From Actinokineospora auranticolor (GTDB lineage: Bacteria > Actinomycetota > Actinomycetes > Mycobacteriales > Pseudonocardiaceae): a stretch of DNA of 64,000 bases. Below the pieces are notes generated by a model. That model was not told the origin of the DNA, ran no database searches, and was given only the letters and a program-made list of their open reading frames with translations. Within the stretch, counting starts at the first letter, position 1. Each line of letters opens with the position of its first letter. Location of the stretch: positions 1-64,000 of the forward strand of contig NZ_PTIX01000001.1 in assembly GCF_002934265.1 (NCBI RefSeq), in the 5' to 3' direction. Of this stretch, positions 42,128 to 50,490 are shown piece after piece. Both the position numbers and the translations under genes were made by a program.

Positions 42128-42185
42128 CCCCGCCCCGCGAGGGGCGGGGGCAACGCAAACAAAATCCCCGCCCTCCGGGGCGGGG
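42128..42185. terminator. double terminator between DUF397 and whiB genes
   Basis: Stem CCCCGCCCC (42128-42136) / GGGGCGGGG (42141-42149) with a 4-base loop, then stem CCCCGCCC (42166-42173) / GGGCGGGG (42178-42185) preceded by AAACAAAAT. The second has the T-run on the minus strand, so each convergent gene has its own terminator. Confidence 0.88.
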
Positions 42186-42189
42186 TCCC

Positions 42190-42456
42190 TCAGACCGGCG
42201 GTGTCACGCCCCTTCTTCGGAACAGCTCCGCCCGCTCGTTCTCATCCATCCCACCCCACACCCCGTACGCCTCTCGCGTCGCCAGCGCGTGCTCCCGACA
42301 CCTGCGCAGCACCGGACACCCCGCGCACACCAGTTTCGCCTGCCTGACTCGTCGTTCGCGGGCTTTGCCGCGTTCGTTGTCCGGGCTGAAGAACCGGTCC
42401 GACGACACCTGCCTACAGGCACCCAGGGCCTGCCACGCCTCAGTCGCAGTGCTCAC
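42190..42456 (-). CDS. WhiB-family iron-sulfur transcription factor
   Basis: An 88-aa WhiB-like protein. The four cluster ligands are Cys14, Cys44, Cys47 and Cys53 (C-x29-C-x2-C-x5-C), followed by the G[V/I]WGG turn (GVWGG) and a basic C-terminal tail (ELFRRRG). WhiB proteins act with the principal sigma factor in development, redox response or antibiotic tolerance. A SigB-type promoter lies directly upstream. I cannot place it in a numbered class with confidence. Confidence 0.93.
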   Translation of the reverse strand: MSTATEAWQALGACRQVSSDRFFSPDNERGKARERRVRQAKLVCAGCPVLRRCREHALATREAYGVWGGMDENERAELFRRRGVTPPV

Positions 42457-42465
42457 TCCTGCGTG

Positions 42466-42491
42466 CTACCCGAGCTACTCGACCAGCAAAC
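42466..42491 (-). promoter_or_regulatory. SigB/SigF-type promoter of whiB
   Basis: On the minus strand: GTTT (42491-42488), 16 bases, GGGTAG (42471-42466), 10 bases before the ATG. This fits the Streptomyces SigB consensus GNNT-N14-16-GGGTAC/T closely. A sigma factor of that family is encoded at 47828-48637. Confidence 0.65.
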
Positions 42492-42546
42492 GACGCGTTC
42501 GGGGTTCAGTCAACTACTCTCCGCGCACACTTGCGGGTAATAAAAG

Positions 42547-42588
42547 ACCGCCGATCGGACCGGGGTGGGGGGTGGTCCGATCGGCGGT
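42547..42588 (-). terminator. terminator of the STAS gene
   Basis: Perfect 15-bp stem ACCGCCGATCGGACC (42547-42561) / 42574-42588 with a 12-base loop. On the minus strand it is followed by CTTTTATTA, a proper T-rich tail. The rest of the 42457-42770 gap holds the whiB promoter and nothing else I recognise. Confidence 0.88.
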
Positions 42589-42770
42589 TAGTGCCACCTG
42601 CGGCGCGGCCAGGACGTGCGTCCAGCGATGTCGGGGGGTACATCTGCCGGGAAACGTCCGTGGGGTTCCTCGCTGCGGTGACAACCGTACTAACGCGTAA
42701 CCCCCGCGCGGCGTTCCCGACCGGAGGTGGTCTTGATCACGCTCCGCTATCGAGGGGCCCGATGGGCCCA

Positions 42771-43133
42771 TCAGTCGACCAGCGCGTCCTCGACCGTCGG
42801 CCTTAACTCCAGCACCTGCGACAGGCCGCTGATCTCCAGCACCCGGTTTGCCATCGACGCCCCTACGACCAACCGGAAACCGGCGCCCACCTCGCCCGCG
42901 CGTTCCGCCGCCCGGGCCAGGCCCGCCACCCCGGCGGACCCGAAGAACGACACCTTGTCCAGGTCGACCACCACCAGCCGCGCGCCCGAGTCGAGGGCGC
43001 CCGCCATGCGCGCGGTGAAGCGCGGCGCGGTCAGCAGGTCGATCTCGCCGTGGGGTCGGATCACGACGGCGCCGTCCGGATGCTCGTCGACCACGACGTC
43101 GAGCAGCTGCGGCGGGGTGGAGGCGTCGGGCAT
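42771..43133 (-). CDS. STAS-domain anti-sigma factor antagonist
   Basis: A 120-aa SpoIIAA/RsbV-like protein. GEIDLLTAPRFTARM and LVVVDLDKVSFFGSAGVAGL place a Ser at the phosphosite (in FFGSAG). Unphosphorylated, such proteins bind anti-sigma kinases and free the sigma factor. The ATG at 43133 has GGGAGA 8 bases upstream. Codon 110 is a rare TTA (42806-42804). Its partner kinase may be the RsbW-like protein at 48634. Confidence 0.9.
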   Translation of the reverse strand: MPDASTPPQLLDVVVDEHPDGAVVIRPHGEIDLLTAPRFTARMAGALDSGARLVVVDLDKVSFFGSAGVAGLARAAERAGEVGAGFRLVVGASMANRVLEISGLSQVLELRPTVEDALVD

Positions 43134-43212
43134 GGGGGCATTCTCCCAGGAGTACACGCGATTTGGCAGCGCCAGGCCTGCCCCGGCGCGTCACCGGCGG
43201 TAGCGTCGGCAC

Positions 43213-43947
43213 ATGATCGGTCTGCCTGACGGCGTCGCGGCCTGCCTGTTCGACCTCGACGGGGTGCTCACCAGCACGGCGACCCTGCACGAGATCGCGT
43301 GGCAGCGCACCTTCGACGCCTTCCTCGCCACCCGCACCGACGGCGACCGCGCGCCGTTCACCAAGCACGACTACACAGCCTTCGTCGACGGCCGCCCCCG
43401 CGCCGACGGCGTGCGCACCTTCCTCACCTCCCGCGGCATCCGCCTCCCCGAGGGCGAACCCGACGACACCCCCGATGCCGCCACCGTCAACGGTGTCGGC
43501 AACCGCAAGAACGAGGCGCTGCTGGCCCTCATCGACGAACGCGGCATCCAGCCGTACCCGGGCTCGGTGGCCTACCTCAACGCCGCGCGCGACGCCGGTC
43601 TCAAGATCGGCGTGGTCACCTCGTCGGCCAACGGGGAACACGTCCTCGACGTCGCCGACCTGGCGGAGTTCGTGCAGGCCCGGGTGGACGGCATCACCAT
43701 CGCCGACGAACACCTGCGCGGCAAACCCGCCCCCGACTCCTTCCTCGCGGGCGCCCGGGCGCTCGGCGTCGCCCCGTCGGAGGCCGCCGTGTTCGAGGAC
43801 GCCCTGTCCGGCGTCGAGGCGGGCCGCGCGGGCGGGTTCCGCTACGTCGTCGGGGTGAACCGCGCCGACCAGGCCGAGCAACTGCGCGACCACGGCGCCG
43901 ACGTCGTCGTCGACGACCTCGCCGACCTGCTGGGGGGATCCCGATGA
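43213..43947 (+). CDS. pgmB: beta-phosphoglucomutase-family HAD hydrolase
   Basis: A 244-aa HAD-IA protein: nucleophile Asp14 and acid/base Asp16 in CLFDLDGVL, motif II VVTSSAN, motif III Lys in RGKPAPDSF, motif IV FEDALSGVEAG. It converts beta-glucose-1-phosphate to glucose-6-phosphate, the product of the phosphorylase encoded next. The stop overlaps the next start (ATGA), so the two are coupled. TAGCGT lies 6 bases before the ATG, suggesting a leaderless message. The same gene pair occurs in mycobacteria (Rv3400-Rv3401). Confidence 0.9.
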   Translation: MIGLPDGVAACLFDLDGVLTSTATLHEIAWQRTFDAFLATRTDGDRAPFTKHDYTAFVDGRPRADGVRTFLTSRGIRLPEGEPDDTPDAATVNGVGNRKNEALLALIDERGIQPYPGSVAYLNAARDAGLKIGVVTSSANGEHVLDVADLAEFVQARVDGITIADEHLRGKPAPDSFLAGARALGVAPSEAAVFEDALSGVEAGRAGGFRYVVGVNRADQAEQLRDHGADVVVDDLADLLGGSR

Positions 43948-46298
43948 GCGGCGGTTTCGACCTCGACCCGTGGCGGCTGCGCTGGAGCGACCTCGCGCTC
44001 GACCAGCTGCACCGAACCGAATCGGTGTTCGCCCTGGCCAACGGGCACATCGGGCTGCGCGGCTCGCTCGACGAGGGCGAACCCGTCGGCCTGCCCGGCA
44101 CCTACCTCAACGGCTTCTACGAGGAGCACGCCCTCCCGTACGCGGAGATCGGCTACGGGTACCCCGAGGCCGGGCAGACCGTCGTCAACGTCACCGATGG
44201 CAAGATCATCCGACTGCTGGTCGAGGACGAGCCGCTCGACCTGCGCTACGGCCGGGCCCTGCACCACCACCGCACCCTCGACCTGCGCACCGGGATCCTC
44301 TCCCGGGTCACCGAGTGGGAATCGCCGACGGGCAAGCGGGTCCGGGTGTCCAGCCAGCGGATCGTCTCCCTCACCCAGCGCGCGGTCGCGGCGATCCACT
44401 ACGTCGTCGAGCCCATCGACGAGAGCGGCCAGACGCAGCTCGTCGTGCAGTCCGACCTGCTGGCCAACGAACCGATCGAGAGCCGCACCCGCGACCCGCG
44501 CGTCGCGCTCGCGCTGAAATCGCCGCTGGAGGGCGAGTTCCAGCGCGCCGAGGGGACGCGGGCCGTGCTCGTGCACCGCACCCGGCAGTCCGGGCTGCGC
44601 GTGGCGGCCGCGATGGACCACGAGATCGAGGTCCGCGACGGCCTGCGCACCGACATCACCGTCGAGGACGACCTGGCGCGGCTCACCGTCGCCGCCGACG
44701 TCCCGGTGGGGGAGGCGTTGCGGCTGACCAAGTTCCTCGGCTACGGCTGGTCGTCCACCCGCTCCGCGCCCGCCCTGCGGGCCCAGGTCGAGGCCGCCCT
44801 GGCCGGTGCCCGGCAGACCGGGTGGGACGGCCTGCTCGCCGAGCAGCGCGCGTACCTCGACGACTTCTGGGAGGCCGCCGACGTCGAGATCGACGGCGAC
44901 GACGAACTCCAGCAGGCACTGCGCCTCGGCCTGTTCCACATCCTCCAGGCCGGTGCCCGCGGCGAGAGCCGCGCGATCCCCGGCAAGGGCCTCACCGGCC
45001 CCGGCTACGACGGCCACGCGTTCTGGGACACCGAGACGTTCGTGCTGCCCGTGCTCACCTACACCGTCCCCGAGGCCGCCCGCGACGCGCTGAGCTGGCG
45101 GCACGGCACGATCCCGCTGGCCCAGGCACGGGCGAGGGTGCTGGGCAAGACGGGCGCGGCGTTCCCGTGGCGGTCGATCAACGGCCAGGAGTGCTCCGCG
45201 TACTGGCCCGCCGGTACGGCCGCGTTCCACGTCTCCGCCGACATCGCCGACGCCGTGGCCCGCTACTACGCGGCCACCCTCGACGCGGACTTCGACGCCG
45301 AGCAGGGCACCGAACTGCTCGTCGAGACCGCGCGGTTGTGGGCGTCGCTGGGTCACCACGACCCGCACGACGGGTTCCGCATCGACGGCGTCACCGGGCC
45401 GGACGAGTACACCGCGGTCGTGGACAACAACGTCTACACCAACCTCATGGCGCAGAAGAACATGCTGGAGGCAATCAAGGCGGCCGAGCGCAACCCGTCG
45501 GTCGCCGCGCACCTCGGGGTCACGCCGGAGGAGATCGAGACGTGGCGCACCGCGGCCAACCGGATGCGCATCCCGTTCGACGACATGCTGGGAGTCCACC
45601 AGCAGGCCGAGGGCTTCACCTCACACGAGGAGTGGGATTTCGAAGGCACGCCCGGTAAGCACTACCCGCTGCTGCTGAACTACCCGTACTTCGACCTGTA
45701 CCGCAAGCAAGTGGTGAAGCAGGCCGACCTCGTCTTGGCCATGCACCTGCGGGGGGACGCGTTCACGCCGGAGCAGAAGGCGCGCAACTTCGCCTACTAC
45801 GAGGCGCGGACGGTGCGGGACTCGTCGTTGTCGGCCGGTACGCAAGCAGTGCTCGCAGCGGAGTGCGGGCACCTCGACCTCGCGCACGCGTACCTGGCCG
45901 AGGCGGCGCTCACCGACCTCAACGACCTGCACGACAACGTCGGCAACGGGCTGCACATGGCGTCGCTGGCCGGGGCGTGGCAGGCGGTCGTAGCCGGGCT
46001 GGGCGGCATGCGCGACCACGACGGGCAGCTGTCGTTCGCGCCGCGGCTGCCGTCGGCGCTGGCGCGGGTCGCGTTCCGCATGTGCTTCCAGGGCAGTCGG
46101 ATCCAGGTCGAGATCACGCAGGGGAGCGCGGTGTACCGGCTGGTGTCCGGCAAGCCGGTCGACGTCGCGCACCACGGCGAACCGGTGCGGATCGAAGGCG
46201 AGGTCGCGCTGGACATCCCGGCGCCGCCGTCGCACCCCGCGCCGTCCGCGCCGAAGGGCCGGGAACCGCGCAGGCGGACGAAAGCCGGTGGCAGCTGA
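43944..46298 (+). CDS. GH65 disaccharide phosphorylase (trehalose/maltose/kojibiose type)
   Basis: A 784-aa inverting phosphorylase. N-terminal super-sandwich ~1-300 (TESVFALANGHIGLRGSLDEGEP), linker, (alpha/alpha)6 barrel ~330-700 with GHAFWDTETFVLPVLTY and the general acid Glu488 in GVTGPDEYTAVVDNNVYTN, then a C-terminal beta-sheet. It splits an alpha-linked glucose disaccharide with phosphate to beta-glucose-1-phosphate, which the upstream mutase uses. Trehalose is the most likely substrate in actinobacteria, but GH65 specificity cannot be fixed by eye. A Pro/Arg-rich tail (last ~35 residues) is unusual. Confidence 0.9.
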   Translation: MSGGFDLDPWRLRWSDLALDQLHRTESVFALANGHIGLRGSLDEGEPVGLPGTYLNGFYEEHALPYAEIGYGYPEAGQTVVNVTDGKIIRLLVEDEPLDLRYGRALHHHRTLDLRTGILSRVTEWESPTGKRVRVSSQRIVSLTQRAVAAIHYVVEPIDESGQTQLVVQSDLLANEPIESRTRDPRVALALKSPLEGEFQRAEGTRAVLVHRTRQSGLRVAAAMDHEIEVRDGLRTDITVEDDLARLTVAADVPVGEALRLTKFLGYGWSSTRSAPALRAQVEAALAGARQTGWDGLLAEQRAYLDDFWEAADVEIDGDDELQQALRLGLFHILQAGARGESRAIPGKGLTGPGYDGHAFWDTETFVLPVLTYTVPEAARDALSWRHGTIPLAQARARVLGKTGAAFPWRSINGQECSAYWPAGTAAFHVSADIADAVARYYAATLDADFDAEQGTELLVETARLWASLGHHDPHDGFRIDGVTGPDEYTAVVDNNVYTNLMAQKNMLEAIKAAERNPSVAAHLGVTPEEIETWRTAANRMRIPFDDMLGVHQQAEGFTSHEEWDFEGTPGKHYPLLLNYPYFDLYRKQVVKQADLVLAMHLRGDAFTPEQKARNFAYYEARTVRDSSLSAGTQAVLAAECGHLDLAHAYLAEAALTDLNDLHDNVGNGLHMASLAGAWQAVVAGLGGMRDHDGQLSFAPRLPSALARVAFRMCFQGSRIQVEITQGSAVYRLVSGKPVDVAHHGEPVRIEGEVALDIPAPPSHPAPSAPKGREPRRRTKAGGS

Positions 46299-46334
46299 CG
46301 GTTACGCTTCCCGCCGTTCCCGGGGGAGGAGAGC

Positions 46335-47006
46335 ATGGAATCGGACGAGCACGCTGCGCTGCGCGCCAACAATCCGTTCAATGCCAAGCGGGCGGCGCTC
46401 GCGGGCCACTGGGGTTGGGAGTTCGCGCCCGACGCCCAGTGGCTGCTCGGCCGCTGGCCGGTGCTGCCCGTGGTGGCCCGCTGGTCGAGCCACTACCGCG
46501 CCGCGCACGCCGACCGCTGCTACGGGGCCGTGATCGGCGCGATGAGCGGCGTCGAGTTCACCGTGTTCGACTTCCAGCACGACCTGGTGCGCGGGCCGAC
46601 GGCGCCGTCGTGGCTCGCGTCGAGCTGGATGAACTTCGTCACCGACACGGTGTGGGTGGTCTCCCTGCCGACGCCGATGCCGCACGTGCAGGTCCTGCCC
46701 AAGAAGAACGGCTACTGGTTCCTCGGCTGGAAATTGGGCCGCCCGACCACCCACCACGCGGCCTTCAACCAGCAACACCGGCTCGTTGACACCGACCCCG
46801 ACGTGGCCGCGCGGGTGCTGACCCCGGCTGTCGTCAACGCGGCGGTGGCCCTGGACCTGGGCACCTGGGCGCTGATCGGCAACGACCTCGTCTACACCGA
46901 GGCGTCCCTGCACGGCGGCACGCCACCGGAGCGGATCGTCGAGGTGCTGGGCAAGCTCACCGCCTTCCTCGCGCATCTGCCCTATGACGTGGCGCTGAAC
47001 CCGTAG
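46335..47006 (+). CDS. uncharacterised protein, first of a tandem pair
   Basis: A 223-aa protein with no recognised domain. It shares with the next gene a pattern of W-G-[WR]-x-F-x-P-D-A-x-W-L-L near the N-terminus, RWPVLP/QWPVLP, YGAV-x-G-x-x-S-G-x-EFT, a central strand-rich part (VVSLPTPMPHVQVLPKK), F-N-x-x-HRL-[IV]-DTDP, and ALDLGTWALIGNDLVYTE. No signal peptide or clear membrane helix. GGGAGGAGAGC precedes the ATG. It probably arose with its neighbour by duplication. Confidence 0.75.
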   Translation: MESDEHAALRANNPFNAKRAALAGHWGWEFAPDAQWLLGRWPVLPVVARWSSHYRAAHADRCYGAVIGAMSGVEFTVFDFQHDLVRGPTAPSWLASSWMNFVTDTVWVVSLPTPMPHVQVLPKKNGYWFLGWKLGRPTTHHAAFNQQHRLVDTDPDVAARVLTPAVVNAAVALDLGTWALIGNDLVYTEASLHGGTPPERIVEVLGKLTAFLAHLPYDVALNP

Positions 47007-47015
47007 GGTCGGGCG

Positions 47016-47831
47016 GTGGATTCCGAGCGCAACATGAGGTTCATCCGCCGCTTCAACTTCGATGTCGTCAACCAGCAGCGCGTCGGGCTCGCCGCGCAGC
47101 GGGGCTGGCGGTTCGACCCGGATGCGCCGTGGCTGCTGGACCAGTGGCCGGTGCTGCCGTTCACCGTGCGCGGGGACATGCGCCACGTGTATGGCGCGGT
47201 CACCGGTGTGGAGAGCGGCATGGAGTTCACCGCGTTCCAGTACTTCCGGCGCCCCACGGTGGTGAACCACAAGGCAGTGGGGATCACCGTTCGGCAAACC
47301 GACCAGTACGAGGTCGAGTCGGTTTTCGTGGTGTCACTGCCCGTGGTGATGCCGTTCGCGCAGGTGTGGTCGAAGCGCCAGTGGTACCCGGGTGGGCCGG
47401 AAAGGTGTCCGCGCCCGCAGACCCACGACCCGAAGTTCAACAGGCGCCACCGCTTGATCGACACAGACCCGGCGGTGGCGGCGGCGCTGTTGACACCTCA
47501 ACTCGTGGGGACGGTGATGGCGTTGAAGTTGGGCACGTGGTCGCTGGTCGGATCCGACTTGGTGTACACGGAAAGCGCGGTGGACACCGGCTCCGGCCCG
47601 GAGGGTGTCTTGGCGGTCCTCGCGCGGTTGGCGCAGTTCGTCCCGTGGCTGCCGTATCACCTCGGACAGCCGAAACCGGGCGCTCAACCGCACCGCGCTC
47701 ATCCGGGACCGCAGCAGCAGCAACCGGTGTACCCGCCACAACCGCGGTATTCGGCGCCGCAGCCGTATCCGGTGCAACAGCCCTACCCGCAGCAGCCTTA
47801 TCCCGGTCCGCCCTACCTGCGCCGCCTCTAG
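47016..47831 (+). CDS. uncharacterised protein with Pro/Gln-rich tail, second of a tandem pair
   Basis: A 271-aa paralogue of the protein encoded just upstream (9-base gap). The first ~215 residues follow the same pattern (WRFDPDAPWLLDQWPVLP, YGAVTGVESGMEFTAFQ, FNRRHRLIDTDPAV, LKLGTWSLVGSDLVYTES). Residues ~220-271 form a low-complexity Pro/Gln/Tyr tail (PYPQQPYPGPPY), like those of membrane-surface adaptor proteins. GTG start. Its 3' end overlaps the convergent sigma gene by 4 bases. Function unknown. Confidence 0.75.
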   Translation: MDSERNMRFIRRFNFDVVNQQRVGLAAQRGWRFDPDAPWLLDQWPVLPFTVRGDMRHVYGAVTGVESGMEFTAFQYFRRPTVVNHKAVGITVRQTDQYEVESVFVVSLPVVMPFAQVWSKRQWYPGGPERCPRPQTHDPKFNRRHRLIDTDPAVAAALLTPQLVGTVMALKLGTWSLVGSDLVYTESAVDTGSGPEGVLAVLARLAQFVPWLPYHLGQPKPGAQPHRAHPGPQQQQPVYPPQPRYSAPQPYPVQQPYPQQPYPGPPYLRRL

Positions 47832-48637
47832 TCCTCCATCATCGTCTCGCGCAGCTGCGCGAGGGTCTTGGAGAGCAGCCGGGACACGTGCATCTGCGAC
47901 AGCCCCACCTGCTGTGCGATCTGCGTCTGCGTCTGGTTCCCGTAGAACCGCAGCAGCAGGATTCGGCGCTCGCGTTCGGGCAGGTTCGCCAGCAGCGGCT
48001 GGAGCGTTTCGTGGTACTCCACGCCCGCCAGGGCCTTGTCCTCCACGCCGATCCGGTCGCCGACCGACGTGTTGTCCTCGTCCGGGCCGATGATCTCGTC
48101 CAGGGACTGCGACCGGTACACCGCGCCCGCCTCCAGGCCCGAGTACACGTCCTCCACCGGCATGTCCAGGTGCCTGGCCAGCTCCGACGGCGTCGGCGCC
48201 CGGCCCAGCCGCTGCGACATCTCGCCGGTGGCCGCGTTCACGGCCATGTGCAGCTCCTTCAACCTGCGCGGCACCCGCATCGCCCAGCTGGTGTCGCGGA
48301 AGTGCCTGCGCACCTCGCCCATCACCGTCGGTACCGCGAACGACAGGAAGTCGCTGCCGCGGTCCGGGTCGAACCGGTCCACGGCGTTGATCAGGCCGAG
48401 GGTGGCGACCTGCAGCAGGTCGTCGTAGGGCTCGCCGCGGTTGGCGAAGCGCTGCGCGATGTGCTGCGCCACCGGGAGGAACCCGGTCACCAGCTCCTCG
48501 CGCACGCGGGCCCGGGCCTGGCCCTCCGGGAGCCGGGCGAGGTCGTCGAACAGCGGCAACAGGTGGCCGTAGTCGCTGTTGTCGTTGCGCTTCGAGTTAC
48601 CGCGCCGGGCCGTGTCGGTCAGATGTGGCTGGGTCAC
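47828..48637 (-). CDS. SigB/SigF/SigG-type stress sigma factor
   Basis: A 269-aa sigma-70 group 3 factor: region 2 (DDLLQVATLGLINAVDRFDPDRGSDFLSFAVPTVMGEVRRHFRD), region 3 (RVPRRLKELHMAVNAA, LGRAPTPSELARHL) and region 4 (LPERERRILLLRFYGNQTQTQIAQQVGLSQMHVSRLL). It belongs to the Streptomyces SigB/F/G group controlled by anti-sigma kinases and STAS antagonists. GTG 48637 overlaps the anti-sigma stop by 4 bases (GTGA), so the two are made together. Three GNTT-N16-GGGTAG promoters within the window are candidate targets. Confidence 0.93.
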   Translation of the reverse strand: MTQPHLTDTARRGNSKRNDNSDYGHLLPLFDDLARLPEGQARARVREELVTGFLPVAQHIAQRFANRGEPYDDLLQVATLGLINAVDRFDPDRGSDFLSFAVPTVMGEVRRHFRDTSWAMRVPRRLKELHMAVNAATGEMSQRLGRAPTPSELARHLDMPVEDVYSGLEAGAVYRSQSLDEIIGPDEDNTSVGDRIGVEDKALAGVEYHETLQPLLANLPERERRILLLRFYGNQTQTQIAQQVGLSQMHVSRLLSKTLAQLRETMMED

Positions 48638-49035
48638 GCGACCGCCGCCCTCCTCGCCATGCACAGGTCGATCACGAGTTCGGCGAACACCTCGCCGTCG
48701 AACACCGCCGTGGAGACCGTGTCCACCAGCGTCGAGATCAACCGCCACCCCAGTCCGGACCGCGCCAGCGGCGTCTCGTTCAGCACCGACACCGAGCACC
48801 GCACCCGCACTTCGGTCGGCGTCGGGTCGAACTGCACGACCAGCGTGGAGAACGGCAGCGCCCGCGCCAGCAGCAGTCCGCACGCCTCGTCGACCACCAG
48901 CCGCAGGTCGGCGATGGAGTCGATGTCGTAGTCCTGGCGCATGGCCACCGCCGCTGCCATGGTCCGCACGAGCGGCAGCTGCGCCAGCGTCGCGTCGAGC
49001 CGAAGTTCCACGGCCTCGCCCGCGCGGTTGCCCAT
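48634..49035 (-). CDS. RsbW-like anti-sigma factor (ATP-binding kinase)
   Basis: A 133-aa GHKL ATPase-fold protein: ELRLDATLAQLPLVRTMAAAVAM, then DLRLVVDEACGLLLARA (N-box region, with Glu-Ala-Cys where the usual Asn stands) and GLGWRLISTLVDTVS. It is translationally coupled to the sigma gene and should bind that sigma factor. The missing consensus Asn in the N-box raises the question whether it still hydrolyses ATP. ATG 49035 has GGGGTG upstream; GTG starts further back are possible. Confidence 0.88.
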   Translation of the reverse strand: MGNRAGEAVELRLDATLAQLPLVRTMAAAVAMRQDYDIDSIADLRLVVDEACGLLLARALPFSTLVVQFDPTPTEVRVRCSVSVLNETPLARSGLGWRLISTLVDTVSTAVFDGEVFAELVIDLCMARRAAVA

Positions 49036-49210
49036 GGTTACACCCCGTTCCACAGCCAGGTGCGGCCGCGATACGGCGCGGTTGTGGTCTCGCGGCTTGG
49101 TCATGGGCAGCGGGTACCCGGATGGGCGGATTCCACACCTGGGTGGTGTGCGGTGTCGCCCGGGGTGGGTAGCCCACGACGGTCAGTCATCCGATTCGAG
49201 GGAGGCACGC

Positions 49211-49633
49211 ATGACCACGGCCCGCGACATCATGAGTTCCGACGTCACCTGCGTCGACAGCTCGCAGACGATCCTGGAGGCGGCCCGCATGATGGCGGCG
49301 CTCGACGTCGGCGCGTTGCCGGTGTGCGGGCAGGACAACCGGCTCAAGGGCATGATCACCGACCGGGACATCGTGATCAAGGTCATCGCCCAGGGCCACG
49401 ACCCGCGCGCCTTGCACGCCAGCGAACTCGCCCAGGGCCCGGTCATCACCGTCAACGCCGACGACGACGTGGACCAGGTCCTGTCGAAGATGTCCTCCCA
49501 CGGCGTCCGGCGGCTCCCGGTCCTCGACTCGAACCACGAGCTGATCGGCATCGTCGCCCAGGCCGACGTCGCCCGCGTCCTGCCCGCCCCCCGAGTGGGT
49601 GAACTGCTCGGCGCGCTGTCGTCCGCCGGATAG
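49211..49633 (+). CDS. tandem CBS-domain protein
   Basis: A 140-aa protein made of one CBS pair (ARDIMSSDVTCV, GALPVCGQDNRLKGMITDRDIVIKVIAQG; then VRRLPVLDSNHELIGIVAQADVAR). It is similar to stress-induced stand-alone CBS proteins of actinobacteria (hypoxic response protein 1-like). GGAGG lies 6 bases before the ATG. GGGTAG at 49167-49172 with a poor -35 (GTGT) may be a weak SigB-type promoter. Confidence 0.92.
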   Translation: MTTARDIMSSDVTCVDSSQTILEAARMMAALDVGALPVCGQDNRLKGMITDRDIVIKVIAQGHDPRALHASELAQGPVITVNADDDVDQVLSKMSSHGVRRLPVLDSNHELIGIVAQADVARVLPAPRVGELLGALSSAG

Positions 49634-49678
49634 GCCGCCATGGCGTAACCGTGCTTGGACCTGGGTAACCCGGTGGGC

Positions 49679-50074
49679 ATGAGCGAGCAACGGGAGCTGT
49701 CGACCGGGGAACTGGTCAGCCGCCTCAGCGAACAGGTCTCGCGCCTGGTGCGGGACGAGCTGGCGCTGGCGAAGGCGGAACTGCGGGACAAGGGCAAGCA
49801 GGCGGGCCTCGGCGCCGCGCTGGGCGGGGTGGCCGGGGTCGTCGCCTGGTTCGGCGTCGGCGCGCTGGTCGCCGCCGCCGTGGCCGGGCTGGCGGTGGTG
49901 CTGCCGGTGTGGGCGTCCGCGCTGGTCGTGGCGGGAACGTTGTTCCTGGTCGCGGCGCTGCTGGGCGTCGTGGCCGCCAACCGGTTCGGCCGCGCCACGC
50001 CGCCGATCCCGCGCCAGGCCATGGACAGCACCCGCCGAGACGTCGAGACGGTGAAGGAGAGTGCCCACCGATGA
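49679..50074 (+). CDS. holin-like membrane protein (phage holin family / DUF1469)
   Basis: A 131-aa protein: N-terminal amphipathic helix (LSTGELVSRLSEQVSRLVRDELALAKAELRDK), then two transmembrane helices (~50-76 and ~82-108). This is the actinobacterial holin superfamily III/DUF1469 pattern; despite the name these are chromosomal membrane-stress proteins, not lysis proteins. GGGTAA at 49663-49668 with GTAAC 14 bases before it is a possible stress promoter, which would make the message nearly leaderless. Coupled (ATGA) to the DUF3618 gene. Confidence 0.88.
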   Translation: MSEQRELSTGELVSRLSEQVSRLVRDELALAKAELRDKGKQAGLGAALGGVAGVVAWFGVGALVAAAVAGLAVVLPVWASALVVAGTLFLVAALLGVVAANRFGRATPPIPRQAMDSTRRDVETVKESAHR

Positions 50075-50421
50075 GCGGGAGGTCCGAACGCGCCGAGCTG
50101 CGCGAGGAGATCGAGGAAGCGCGCGAGGAGTTGGCCGAGACCGTCGACGCGCTGGCCGCCAAGACCGAGGTGGGTAGGCGGGTGGGGGAGAAGGCAGACG
50201 AAGTCAAGGGAGCCGTCGTGGAGAAGGCCGATCAGGTGAAAGACACCCTGACCGAGCGCGCTCACGAGGCCAAGGAGCGGGTGGAGGACCTCACCGAGCA
50301 GGTGGGCGCGCGGGCCGGTGAGGCCGTCGCGTTCGCCCGGCGCAAGCCGGTGCCGGTGGCCGTCGTGGCCGCGTTGTTGGCTGGGTTGGTCGGATTGGTG
50401 GTGTGGCTGCGTTCGCGGTGA
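50071..50421 (+). CDS. DUF3618 membrane protein
   Basis: A 116-aa protein: a long charged coiled-coil-like helix (~5-85, repeated KADxVK/EKADQVKDTL patterns) and one C-terminal transmembrane helix (PVAVVAALLAGLVGLVVWL). DUF3618 proteins almost always follow the holin-like gene, as here. The coiled coil resembles LEA-like stress proteins. ATG overlaps the upstream stop by 4 bases. Confidence 0.9.
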   Translation: MSGRSERAELREEIEEAREELAETVDALAAKTEVGRRVGEKADEVKGAVVEKADQVKDTLTERAHEAKERVEDLTEQVGARAGEAVAFARRKPVPVAVVAALLAGLVGLVVWLRSR

Positions 50422-50490
50422 TACCAAACCGCGTGTCGTAGTGGCGCGAATGACGGACAGTGGGGCGGTCGGCGCGCGACCGCCCCGGTG

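Noticed and set aside
42124-42540. 138-codon plus-strand frame opposite whiB
   Set aside because: Antisense to a clear WhiB gene and crosses its terminator and promoter.
47429-47831. Whether the Pro/Gln tail of the second paralogue marks a frameshift into another gene
   Set aside because: The frame is continuous, the stop is normal, and Pro/Gln/Tyr tails are common in actinobacterial proteins.
49679-50421. Prophage remnant suggested by a holin-family gene
   Set aside because: The holin-like/DUF3618 pair is a standard chromosomal pair in actinobacteria; no other phage genes or att-like repeats are visible.
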